Shown one piece after another: positions 50,544 to 57,966 of a DNA stretch of 64,000 bases (position 1 is its first letter; the number at the start of each line of letters is the position of its first letter). Origin of the DNA: a virus; IMG/VR virus record IMGVR_UViG_3300032087_006376, positions 1 through 64,000 of that record. One strand, given 5' to 3'. The notes below the pieces were generated by a model that was not told the DNA's origin, made no database searches, and saw only the letters and a list, made by a program, of their open reading frames with translations. The translations under genes were made by a program, and so were the position numbers.

Positions 50544-51118
50544 TACGTTTTAGTGATGACTTAAAAAAAGAATTAATACAATTAGCCGCCGAAAAAGAAA
50601 TTTTTCTGGAGGGTAATATCACTAAAATTATCGATACAGACGGTCACGCAGAGTTTCACTCCTACATTCAGTCAGCAATAAATAGAGACAGAGAAAACAG
50701 AAAAAAACGTCTCGAAATTACAAAAACCATTCAAGAGCAAAATAAAGCTCTAATGGAATGGAAATCCCACAACGAAGAATTGAATAAAGAACTTCAATTA
50801 GCTTTAGCAGAGTCTGAAAAAGCTAAACAACTTGCAGAAAATGATTTAGACGTATTGCAAAAAAAAACGCAAAACGAATTAGTTGGTTCGATTGTGAAAG
50901 TTGCACTATGGATTATATGCGGGGTTGGGACAATAACTTCAATTCTTTTCGCTCTTACTTTATTCACGGGTTTAGAAAACAAAACCGTGGAATCTTCTTG
51001 GAGCAACATGTTCAGCATTCTCTTAACTAATAGCTTCAGCATAGTTGGCACTATTATGGGCGTTAAATATGCCGGTAACAAAGGCAGCGGTAAATGTCAA
51101 TATTGCAAAAAAAATTAA
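50540..51118 (+). CDS. Coiled-coil membrane protein with two TM segments
   Basis: 192 aa. Cytosolic N-terminal part with a long coiled coil (~50-115: KTIQEQNKALMEWKSHNEEL and on), TM1 ~118-142 (VKVALWIICGVGTITSILFAL), a short loop, TM2 ~155-178 (MFSILLTNSFSIVGTIMGV), and a C-terminal CQYCKKN that could bind metal. Overlaps the response regulator by 4 bp, so made with it. A membrane-bound effector or anchor for the signalling proteins is an attractive inference. No family recognised. Confidence 0.7.
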   Translation: MIRFSDDLKKELIQLAAEKEIFLEGNITKIIDTDGHAEFHSYIQSAINRDRENRKKRLEITKTIQEQNKALMEWKSHNEELNKELQLALAESEKAKQLAENDLDVLQKKTQNELVGSIVKVALWIICGVGTITSILFALTLFTGLENKTVESSWSNMFSILLTNSFSIVGTIMGVKYAGNKGSGKCQYCKKN

Positions 51119-51144
51119 ATAAAACCGGCAAAATCGCTACCGGC

Positions 51145-51157
51145 GTGTAAAGTTAGG
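51145..51157 (+). promoter_or_regulatory. Late-type promoter motif GTGTAAAGTTAGG
   Basis: In the 40-bp gap before the cyclase gene; the ATG at 51159 follows 1 bp after. Confidence 0.45.
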
Positions 51158-51158
51158 C

Positions 51159-52760
51159 ATGGGGGAACTGCATACCATAGCCAGTAATGGTAATTTAAAT
51201 GTTATAAAGAAAGCGCTTTCTAAAGATAAAGACGCTTTTCTTGCTATTGATGAAGAAATGGGCTGGTCACCGCTTCACTACGCAGCAAATAAAAGCAAAA
51301 CTAAAATTGTAGAAGCTATTTTAGAAGCCGGAGTAGACCCAAATATTCCAAGTGTTCCTCCTCCAAAATACAAACAAAATTCTTGGAATTTAGCTATGGA
51401 GTTAGACGAAGGCAACGTCGATCCCGTTGTTTATCCTCTTGATGTTGCAGACGGACCTTCTCGAACCACTGTATTTAAAACTTTGCTGATGTATGGAGCA
51501 ACTTTTTTTGGTGATGAAATTACTTTGCATCAAGCTGTACAGTTAGATGATATGGATGAAGTTCAGGGGCTACTAGAAGATGAAAGCTTAAGGATTAACG
51601 CTAGAGATAACAGAGGCTGGATGGCAATTCATTATGCTGTAGACCTTGGAAATATGGAGATGCTTAAGGTTTTAATAGCTCATAAAGCTAATGTCAACGG
51701 CTCTACCTACGCAAAAGACGCTACAATGCATTTCAATGCTTGGGAGATAGCTAACCTTAAAAATGACGAGGTAATGCTTAAGTATTTAGAATCCAAAGGG
51801 GCTAAGCGTCACCCCGGCATACAGCAAAATCAAAGAGCTTCATTAAAAAGTCAAACTAAATTATATAACACTTCAAAATCTGACTTAAATATGTCAGCAG
51901 TTAGAGAAAAGCTCAGAGAAAGAGAAGCTTCTTTCAAAAAAGCCCCTAAAGCTCCCGAAGGGTTTCTTGGTAAACTGTTTGAAAATAAACATGATAAAGA
52001 AAAAAGATTAGCTTTAGAAGCTCTTGCTGAAAAAGAAAGATTAAAAGCGGAACAAGAAAAAAAAGAAAAACAAGAAGAACAAGAAAGAAAAAGAAAAGAA
52101 CAGCAAGTTATAAAGTGGGCCGGAGGCGTAGATCCTTTTAAATTAAAAGGTCAGTCAATAACTTATGATCAACAATGTGAGGCACACACTTATTTTATGG
52201 ATATAGTTGGCTATTCTAAAAAAAGTACAACAGAACAAAAACAAGTTTCAGACGAGTTAGTTCGCATTGTTAAAGGAACTGAAAGTTTTCAAAAAGCAGA
52301 TAAAAAAGGTAAATTAATTATTTTACCTACTGGAGACGGCATGGCTTTAGTTTTCTTTGATTCTATTCATACTGCATTTAAATGCGCTATAGATGTAGGC
52401 ATGAGGACTTACAAACACGCTCAGATAGGTTTACGTCACGGCGTTTATACTGGGCCTGTAGTACCCGTTAAAGATATCAATGATAATCCAAATGTGTCTG
52501 GTACAGGAATAAATATGGCTCAACGTTGTATGGACGCAGGAGATAATGATCATATTTTAATATCAGATCATGTTTGTCAGTATGTAAAAGAAACTTCTGT
52601 AGCGGGAATAAAATTTGAGGATTGGGGGCCGGTAGTCGTTAAGCATGGCGCTACAGTACATATGTGGACAGTGTTTGGTCCTAATTTTGGCAGACAAGAG
52701 TTTCCACACTGGAGAGGTGTTAAAAGATTAGAGTATAAAGAAGAGGAAGAAGATCAGTAA
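51159..52760 (+). CDS. Ankyrin-repeat class III nucleotidyl cyclase
   Basis: 533 aa. Ankyrin-type repeats at ~1-215 (GWSPLHYAANKSKTKIVEAI; GWMAIHYAVDLGNMEMLKVL), a linker, a Lys/Glu coiled coil (~275-316), and a class III cyclase domain (~335-510). Catalytic equivalents: metal Asp D348 (FMDIVGYSK) and D393 (PTGDGMALVF), transition-state N452 and R456 (GTGINMAQR). The purine-selecting Lys/Asp of adenylyl cyclases are L389 and N445 here, so the nucleotide is uncertain. This sub-family occurs in bacteria with the same blocks; substrate not established. Probable output of the signalling block. Confidence 0.88.
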   Translation: MGELHTIASNGNLNVIKKALSKDKDAFLAIDEEMGWSPLHYAANKSKTKIVEAILEAGVDPNIPSVPPPKYKQNSWNLAMELDEGNVDPVVYPLDVADGPSRTTVFKTLLMYGATFFGDEITLHQAVQLDDMDEVQGLLEDESLRINARDNRGWMAIHYAVDLGNMEMLKVLIAHKANVNGSTYAKDATMHFNAWEIANLKNDEVMLKYLESKGAKRHPGIQQNQRASLKSQTKLYNTSKSDLNMSAVREKLREREASFKKAPKAPEGFLGKLFENKHDKEKRLALEALAEKERLKAEQEKKEKQEEQERKRKEQQVIKWAGGVDPFKLKGQSITYDQQCEAHTYFMDIVGYSKKSTTEQKQVSDELVRIVKGTESFQKADKKGKLIILPTGDGMALVFFDSIHTAFKCAIDVGMRTYKHAQIGLRHGVYTGPVVPVKDINDNPNVSGTGINMAQRCMDAGDNDHILISDHVCQYVKETSVAGIKFEDWGPVVVKHGATVHMWTVFGPNFGRQEFPHWRGVKRLEYKEEEEDQ

Positions 52761-53653
52761 AATAAAATTAAGTGCTCATCTTCTAAAGTTTTTTCAAATT
52801 CTTTTATTTGTATTTTAATATTTACCGCACTGCAATCATTTAATCCACTATAGATATTTATATTTTCTTCATCAACGACAACGTTCATTGGAAATATAAC
52901 TTCATATTGAAAAAATAGATTATTAAAACTCCCAACTCTTCTCCATTCCCATAGTGCCGTTAACAAATCAGGATCACTATATTCTCTACTTGATTCAAAA
53001 AATGGATTTACATAATACCCTATAGGGTTATTTTCTGCATCTAACCTAAGTAAACCTATGTAATATTTCATATGAAGAAAACCAAGAACTACATTGCTAT
53101 GAAACAAGGCATATTTTTTATTATTAACGGTAAAAATATTAGTGCTTAACTTTGGTTTCCCATACTGTTTTCTCCAATATTTAAAGTTTAGTTGTTTTTC
53201 TATCACCACATTCTCTTTTTCATCTATTATTGTATATGGATCTATGTGATAAATGATTTGATTCCAGTTCACGCATTGCCAATTTTTTTCAAAATGAGAT
53301 TTTTGAGTCTGGAAATGAATTATTTTCTCAGAGGTTTTATTATACTTTTTGAATTCTATGTTTTTGATTTTAGAAAAATCACTTTTATACCTTTTGCACG
53401 ATGCAAAACTAATATTTTCACTATCGATAACCCTTGCATCTTCGCACGATATTAAATATTCATCAGACAATTTATGTTTTAGTAGAATATTTTCATTGCC
53501 ATCGATGATATCACTAATAAGAACAGAATTTTCGTATTTAAATTCTCTTCTAAAAATAATAAAATCACCCAAACAAGATGGATTGAAATAATTAAATTCG
53601 CCATCAAACGTTTTTAGAATGTCAACCTCTACATTTTTTAAGTCAAAAATCAT
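52754..53653 (-). CDS. GH130/GH43-like five-bladed beta-propeller protein
   Basis: 299 aa, cytoplasmic (no signal). Blocks typical of GH130-like propellers: YLISCEDARVIDSENISF (E-D-x-R), SHFEKNWQCVNWNQ followed by IIYHIDPYTII (E-K-N-W), and KYALFHSNVVLGFL (H-x-N). Other glycan-acting propellers share these, so the reaction (phosphorolysis, hydrolysis or transfer) is open. Convergent with the cyclase gene (7-bp overlap of 3' ends) and downstream of the outer-membrane protein gene, with a terminator between them. Confidence 0.6.
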   Translation of the reverse strand: MIFDLKNVEVDILKTFDGEFNYFNPSCLGDFIIFRREFKYENSVLISDIIDGNENILLKHKLSDEYLISCEDARVIDSENISFASCKRYKSDFSKIKNIEFKKYNKTSEKIIHFQTQKSHFEKNWQCVNWNQIIYHIDPYTIIDEKENVVIEKQLNFKYWRKQYGKPKLSTNIFTVNNKKYALFHSNVVLGFLHMKYYIGLLRLDAENNPIGYYVNPFFESSREYSDPDLLTALWEWRRVGSFNNLFFQYEVIFPMNVVVDEENINIYSGLNDCSAVNIKIQIKEFEKTLEDEHLILFY

Positions 53654-53656
53654 AAT

Positions 53657-53689
53657 ATAAAAAAACGGTCACCGTTTTACGATGACCGC
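53657..53689 (-). terminator. Intrinsic terminator after the outer-membrane protein gene
   Basis: On the - strand CGGTCATCG-TAAAA-CGGTGACCG (9-bp stem with one mismatch) followed by TTTTTTT. Confidence 0.88.
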
Positions 53690-53718
53690 TGTAAGACTTT
53701 ATTATTACTTCTTTCTAA

Positions 53719-54426
53719 TTAGAAATTCCAGCGTAATCCAGCGGTGGTAACAATGTCTCCGCCAAATTCTTCTGTAGCAAAGTTATAGTTAGCGACATCA
53801 AAGCTGTTGTCAAACCAACCGACTTGGCCAAAAAGTTCCAATTTTTCCCATAAAGTTCTGGAAACGTCAACTTTTGCATTAACTGTATCATAATCAGTTA
53901 GTTGTCCGTATTCAACAGATGGGGTAAGAGTGAAAAAACCGTCGATATCGAAAGACTTCTTCAAGCCAACAATATAACCTCTTTGCGCGAAACCTTGATC
54001 AGATACATTTAAATCATGAGTTCCGATAACGTAAGGGGTGATATACTTGTTATTTAAAGAAAGCGTAATTCTTCCTTCTGTAGAATTAGCTCCCAAGGCA
54101 ACCTGATGCTGAAACACTTGAGCATCTCCCCTTAAAGAAAAACCATCAAAAAGATCAATAGCCTTTCCAATTCCTACATTGCCATGTAATTCGCCAAGTC
54201 CTTCTCCAGCATTTAGCGTAACAGCTCCAACATAAGTGTCGATGCCGTAATACTGAGTTCCAACGTCAACTCCGACAAAGCTCTGAGATCCAGTCTTTGC
54301 CAAACCATTAACGATATAGTTAGATGTGTACCCAGCATTTACGCTTGCCTTAAGCTTAGATTCACCTTCAGCCATAATATTAGCTGAAACAACAATACTT
54401 AGTAATGATAGAATAAACTTATTCAT
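53719..54426 (-). CDS. Outer-membrane beta-barrel protein
   Basis: 235 aa. Sec signal peptide MNKFILSLLSIVVSANIMAE with cleavage after ~20. The mature part alternates polar/hydrophobic strands, many ending in aromatic residues (YTSNYIVNGL, SFVGVDVGTQYYG), and finishes GLRWNF: a terminal Phe as BamA recognition signal. The layout recalls TIGR02001-like proteins. It has its own late-type promoter motif and terminator, so it is an independent cargo ('moron'-like) gene. Could mask a receptor, exclude superinfecting phages or import something; none is shown. Confidence 0.82.
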   Translation of the reverse strand: MNKFILSLLSIVVSANIMAEGESKLKASVNAGYTSNYIVNGLAKTGSQSFVGVDVGTQYYGIDTYVGAVTLNAGEGLGELHGNVGIGKAIDLFDGFSLRGDAQVFQHQVALGANSTEGRITLSLNNKYITPYVIGTHDLNVSDQGFAQRGYIVGLKKSFDIDGFFTLTPSVEYGQLTDYDTVNAKVDVSRTLWEKLELFGQVGWFDNSFDVANYNFATEEFGGDIVTTAGLRWNF

Positions 54427-54433
54427 ATGTTCT

Positions 54434-54445
54434 GTATTTTACACT
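54434..54445 (-). promoter_or_regulatory. Late-type promoter motif on - strand
   Basis: AGTGTAAAATAC on the - strand, 7 bp before the ATG at 54426. Confidence 0.55.
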
Positions 54446-54490
54446 AAATCTAAAATGATTCAACTTTTTTCTTGCAAGCTAAGTAAAACC

Positions 54491-54507
54491 AATGTAAATT
54501 AATAAGG
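54491..54507 (+). promoter_or_regulatory. Promoter-like AATGTAAATTAATAAGG
   Basis: A weaker relative of the late-type motif; its end also supplies AAGG as a ribosome-binding site for the ATG at 54510. Confidence 0.4.
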
Positions 54508-54509
54508 AA

Positions 54510-55106
54510 ATGCATAAAAATGCAGATAAAATAACAACTTTATTATTAGACGCGGCGTTTCTCCCCCACTGTTTTATCACAGGTAAAACAGCTTTTTTGC
54601 ATCTTTTGAAGGATTCTGTGCGTTGTTTTGACGCAAAAGACAATTTAATTGATAATAATTACGAATGGTTTAAGAATGAAGGTATAAATTTCTACAAAGA
54701 TCAGCCATTTTTAAGGTCAAAAGAGAGAATTTGGTTCATCCCAACCATAGCAGTATTAAAAAAGAGAACATTCTTTAATTTAAAAATAAATAAACCCAGA
54801 ACTATCAGCTTAAAAAGATTAGCTTTATTATTTAATAATACTTGTCAGATTTGTTTCGAAAAATATGATAGAAATGAATTAACTATAGAACATATTTACC
54901 CCAAATCTAAAGGCGGAATTAGAGAAATAGACAATGTTACGTTATCATGTAAATATTGCAATCAAAAAAAGAAAGATATTTACCCGTTTATGAGCGTAAA
55001 AAACACAGAGATCAAAACAGCCCCGCTTCCGTTACCAGTCTTACCAGATAAAACAGTAAAAATCAGAAAAGAGTGGAATAAATTTTTTATATACAAAAGG
55101 CTATGA
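54510..55106 (+). CDS. HNH endonuclease
   Basis: 198 aa. CQICFEKYDRNELTIEHIYP followed by KSKGGIREIDNVTLSCKYCN is an HNH motif with two CxxC zinc knuckles (C-x-x-C ... H ... N ... C-x-x-C). The N-terminal ~100 residues may confer specificity. It is free-standing; no interrupted gene is next to it, so homing is not evident. Marine cyanobacteria and their phages carry similar HNH proteins. Confidence 0.85.
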   Translation: MHKNADKITTLLLDAAFLPHCFITGKTAFLHLLKDSVRCFDAKDNLIDNNYEWFKNEGINFYKDQPFLRSKERIWFIPTIAVLKKRTFFNLKINKPRTISLKRLALLFNNTCQICFEKYDRNELTIEHIYPKSKGGIREIDNVTLSCKYCNQKKKDIYPFMSVKNTEIKTAPLPLPVLPDKTVKIRKEWNKFFIYKRL

Positions 55107-56182
55107 ACGATACGATAATAACTATAGACGCCTTCGCAAACGGCGAGTATAAAAATTCTATGCTTAGAGACTGCATAAAGCAGTTCAAAAAATTTAATCT
55201 TCCTATATTTTTAATTTCTAACTCAGGTATAGATTCAGAAACTCAAGAGTTATTAGATTATTATTTTTTCGATAAAAACGATTTAAAATACACGATAGAC
55301 ATACCCCATCAAGAAATTTTTTGGTGGACAGAAAATAGTGATTTTATGTTCGAAAAAAAAGAACACTTCACTCAACCACATGGATTATCGGTATTAAAAA
55401 ATTTAAATACAACTGTTAGTTTTGTCAAACAACTTGGTTTTAAAAATTTTATTCATTTCGAATGGGATTTTTTTCCTTCAGATGAAATGATAGAAATACT
55501 AAAAAATAAAGTTGAGTCTACTATATCATCTAATAAAAAAGCTTTTTTTTATAAATCTGAAGAATATAGAGACGGCACTTCTGATGATTTAATGTTTTAC
55601 TTTTGGTTTTCTGAAATAGATTTTTGGGAAAAACATTTTGTCAATGTGGAGTCTGAAGAAAAACTGCTGCATTGGTTAAAAGAAAAACATGATATACCTA
55701 ATGCCACTCAAGCGGAAAAAGTTCTATACGCTTCATTCAAAAACGTTTTAGATGAATGCAAAATAACTGAGTTTAAAGAGTTTGAAGAAAATGTTAGAGA
55801 CACATATAGTCGCTCTAATATTATACAAAACGATTTAAATTTCGCCACATTATCTAAAGAGGGAGGCATAGCTTGTCTGGCTCCGGTATACAGGAGCGAT
55901 GAGTTAGACAAAAATACAATTTCTATTTTTTCTTGGAACCGTGGATTTCAAATCATAAATAACATTAAATACAAAATAAAATTCAAAGATAAAGAGATTG
56001 AAATAAATCATTCTGATGTTCCAATAAACTGTTATAAATATGATATAATAGATTTTACAGAAAATGATTTTCCCGTACAAGTTGAAATAGATGATATTTT
56101 TAAATTTTCCTACGAAAAATATTCAGATTTTGACGGCAATCTTTTATTTAAAGATGGAACTAAAAATTACCACACAAACTAA
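55103..56182 (+). CDS. Putative GT-A glycosyltransferase
   Basis: 359 aa. IITIDAFANGEYKNSMLRDC and FNLPIFLISNSGID form the N-terminal nucleotide-binding half; NFIHFEWDFFPSDEMIEIL contains an E-W-D acidic motif at the metal site. C-terminal ~100 residues look like a beta-sandwich (ISIFSWNRGFQIINNIKYKI). Overlaps the HNH gene by 4 bp. Donor unknown. Confidence 0.6.
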   Translation: MNDTIITIDAFANGEYKNSMLRDCIKQFKKFNLPIFLISNSGIDSETQELLDYYFFDKNDLKYTIDIPHQEIFWWTENSDFMFEKKEHFTQPHGLSVLKNLNTTVSFVKQLGFKNFIHFEWDFFPSDEMIEILKNKVESTISSNKKAFFYKSEEYRDGTSDDLMFYFWFSEIDFWEKHFVNVESEEKLLHWLKEKHDIPNATQAEKVLYASFKNVLDECKITEFKEFEENVRDTYSRSNIIQNDLNFATLSKEGGIACLAPVYRSDELDKNTISIFSWNRGFQIINNIKYKIKFKDKEIEINHSDVPINCYKYDIIDFTENDFPVQVEIDDIFKFSYEKYSDFDGNLLFKDGTKNYHTN

Positions 56183-56187
56183 AATTT

Positions 56188-56385
56188 ATGAACATATCCG
56201 AATTCGAAAGAACTAAACCTAGAGAAACTTATAAATCTATTACAGATTCAATTAAAAAATATAAAAAAATAATTGAGAGCAAACACCCGCCGATGGACGA
56301 TGAAGATGCCGTAGCAATTAGTTTGTGCGAAGAATTTATAGAAGATCTAGTGAAAATAAAAAACAATTTAATCGAAGGAAAATAA
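56188..56385 (+). CDS. Small helical protein, 65 aa
   Basis: MNISEFERTKPRETYKSITD followed by two charged helices ending LVKIKNNLIEGK. Start 5 bp after the previous stop; its stop shares bases with the next ATG (TAATG). No family recognised. Confidence 0.55.
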   Translation: MNISEFERTKPRETYKSITDSIKKYKKIIESKHPPMDDEDAVAISLCEEFIEDLVKIKNNLIEGK

Positions 56386-57038
56386 TGGGCCAATTAAACG
56401 CAAATACACCATACATACAATGTTATATTAGAAATAAATACATCTTTGGACCGGAAGATGAAGGTTTAACCGAAGGTTATATATTTGGCTGTAAGTCGAT
56501 GATAAATCGACCAATGCATTTTCACTTTCAATGTGAGTTCGGTGCTATTTTCTGGATGATGCCAATTTCTGCTTTTTGCGATGGAAAAGATTATGACAAA
56601 CTTTCTGATGACGAACAAACAAGGCTATCATTGCTTCAGACTTGGGATTGTCAGTCAAATAATATTGCAGTAACCACGTTTGGTTTTCTTCAAAATAAAA
56701 AAGTAGATGTATTATGCCGGGACCACAAATGGAGAAGTGGTAAATATTTATTTACCATAGATGATTACGAAGGTGATTTAAATGAATTAAATATTGGTTA
56801 TTCAAATGATCAGGACAGTAAATGTTATCATTTTCTTCAGATGGATGATGGTAATTTTATGATACCTCCAAACAATCTCCTGAGATGGCACAACCCTGAT
56901 TTTATTGTCCCCTATCCTAAAGATAACATTCCTAAAATAAAACTCTTGACAGACCAGATGAGTTCAGAGTATATTGACAGAACGTACGGCAATAAACCGT
57001 ATTTCTTTTACAACGACAATTCTGAAGAAAAAACTTGA
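56385..57038 (+). CDS. Conserved phage protein, unknown function (217 aa)
   Basis: Start set at the ATG 56385 (TAATG overlap) rather than an in-frame upstream ATG inside the preceding gene. MGQLNANTPYIQCYIRNKYI, then MHFHFQCEFGAIFWMMPISA and KVDVLCRDHKWRSGKYLFTI. Many aromatic residues and His, beta-rich, soluble. A conserved-looking phage protein with no function I can name. Confidence 0.6.
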   Translation: MGQLNANTPYIQCYIRNKYIFGPEDEGLTEGYIFGCKSMINRPMHFHFQCEFGAIFWMMPISAFCDGKDYDKLSDDEQTRLSLLQTWDCQSNNIAVTTFGFLQNKKVDVLCRDHKWRSGKYLFTIDDYEGDLNELNIGYSNDQDSKCYHFLQMDDGNFMIPPNNLLRWHNPDFIVPYPKDNIPKIKLLTDQMSSEYIDRTYGNKPYFFYNDNSEEKT

Positions 57039-57063
57039 CAAAAACATATGAGCTCATTATTGT
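57035..57063 (+). promoter_or_regulatory. Candidate sigma70-like promoter
   Basis: TTGACA (57035-57040), 17-bp spacer, TATTGT (57058-57063, 4/6). It overlaps a 24-codon frame at 57048. It would transcribe the gene at 57126, which has GGGAGA as ribosome-binding site. Confidence 0.4.
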
Positions 57064-57122
57064 GTATTGTGTTATTCATTATCGCTTCACTGTTTGTTGC
57101 GAATAAATGGGAGAACTATTAA
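57048..57122 (+). CDS. 24-aa single-span membrane micropeptide
   Basis: MSSLLCIVLFIIASLFVANK then WENY: nearly all hydrophobic with a positively charged end. Sits between two coding regions. It overlaps a possible promoter, so it may instead be chance. Confidence 0.35.
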   Translation: MSSLLCIVLFIIASLFVANKWENY

Positions 57123-57125
57123 ATT

Positions 57126-57434
57126 ATGTCTACTAATAATCAATCAGATTGGAAAGAGCGAGAAGTTGGAGCTCTTTGGAAAAAAGTTAGCAGCGGAAAC
57201 AAAGCTAATTATTGCACTGGCTACATTGTTTCTGACGAACTTGGAAGCAAAGTCAAGCAACGTGTAATTATGTTCGCTAATAAAAATAAGTCAAACGAGA
57301 AATCGCCTGATTTTATTATTTATACTTCTAATGAAGTTTCGAATGAAGCTAGCCCATCTTTTCAAAAAGATGTACCTAAATCAGCTTCTACCGAAAAGCA
57401 ACACATGGAAGAAGATAGTATTCCTTCTTTGTGA
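57126..57434 (+). CDS. DUF736-like small protein
   Basis: 102 aa. EREVGALWKKVSSGNKANYC, TGYIVSDELGSKVKQRVIMF and EKSPDFIIYTS follow the pattern of DUF736 (G-x-x-W/F ... G-x-I ... K-x-x-V-x-x-x-x-N-x-x-K ... P-D-F-x-I-Y). Acidic disordered tail. Biochemistry unknown for the family; often linked to plasmid and phage replication regions. Followed by a strong terminator. Confidence 0.6.
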   Translation: MSTNNQSDWKEREVGALWKKVSSGNKANYCTGYIVSDELGSKVKQRVIMFANKNKSNEKSPDFIIYTSNEVSNEASPSFQKDVPKSASTEKQHMEEDSIPSL

Positions 57435-57451
57435 CATTAGAAAAACCCAAG

Positions 57452-57482
57452 AAAAGCCCCTACAATACGTAGGGGCTTTTTA
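57452..57482 (+). terminator. Intrinsic terminator
   Basis: AAAAGCCCCTAC-AATAC-GTAGGGGCTTTTT: 12-bp stem, pentaloop, T-tract. The next ATG starts at the last T of the tract. Confidence 0.95.
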
Positions 57483-57934
57483 TGTTTTCCGTAGAAAATT
57501 TCAAACCAGTTAAAGACTTAAGCACTTTTGAATCGATGTATTTGAAAGCGCTTGATAAAATCAAAAAAGAATCAGAGCAAAAACGCCAACTGTTTGATTC
57601 CTACAAAAAAAGTTGTGTTTTTAACAAAAGCATTTTTATTTATAAAAAAAATAATGAAACGGTTGGGTTTTGCATGTACGAAAAAACAGAAGACGAATTT
57701 TTCTTGATTTTCGATTACGCAGAAAAAGGAGCAGGAAGAAAATGCAGAACTGAGTTAGTTAATGTGTTAAAAAAAATAACACCTGAATTTAAATTCTTTG
57801 TGAGTAAATCTAATTTTTTATCTAAAAATTCTGTGAAAAAAGTTTACAAAAAACATTTTAACAGTCTCTTTTTAAGGGAGGAAAATGATAACTCAGTCAA
57901 CGGGTATATCATTTACACTGCTATTTTTACTTGA
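57482..57934 (+). CDS. GNAT-like acetyltransferase-type protein, weakly supported
   Basis: 150 aa. FIYKKNNETVGFCMYEKTED followed by FFLIFDYAEKGAGRKCRTEL resembles the beta4 / pyrophosphate-loop portion of GNAT enzymes (here A-x-K-G-A-G-R-K-C). The start overlaps the terminator U-tract and has no ribosome-binding site, so expression depends on readthrough or on a start inside the frame (an ATG at 57536 would shorten it by 18 aa). Confidence 0.45.
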   Translation: MFSVENFKPVKDLSTFESMYLKALDKIKKESEQKRQLFDSYKKSCVFNKSIFIYKKNNETVGFCMYEKTEDEFFLIFDYAEKGAGRKCRTELVNVLKKITPEFKFFVSKSNFLSKNSVKKVYKKHFNSLFLREENDNSVNGYIIYTAIFT

Positions 57935-57966
57935 CTTAATCTGAATTAATGTTACTTTGATCGTTA

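Noticed and set aside
51124-51144. Repeat ACCGGC...ACCGGC in the gap before the cyclase gene
   Set aside because: It is a short direct repeat, not an inverted one, so it forms no hairpin or terminator.
54510-55106. HNH gene as a homing endonuclease or intron/intein remnant
   Set aside because: No interrupted gene, intron core or intein motif is found beside it; RNR, RecA and polymerase genes are uninterrupted.
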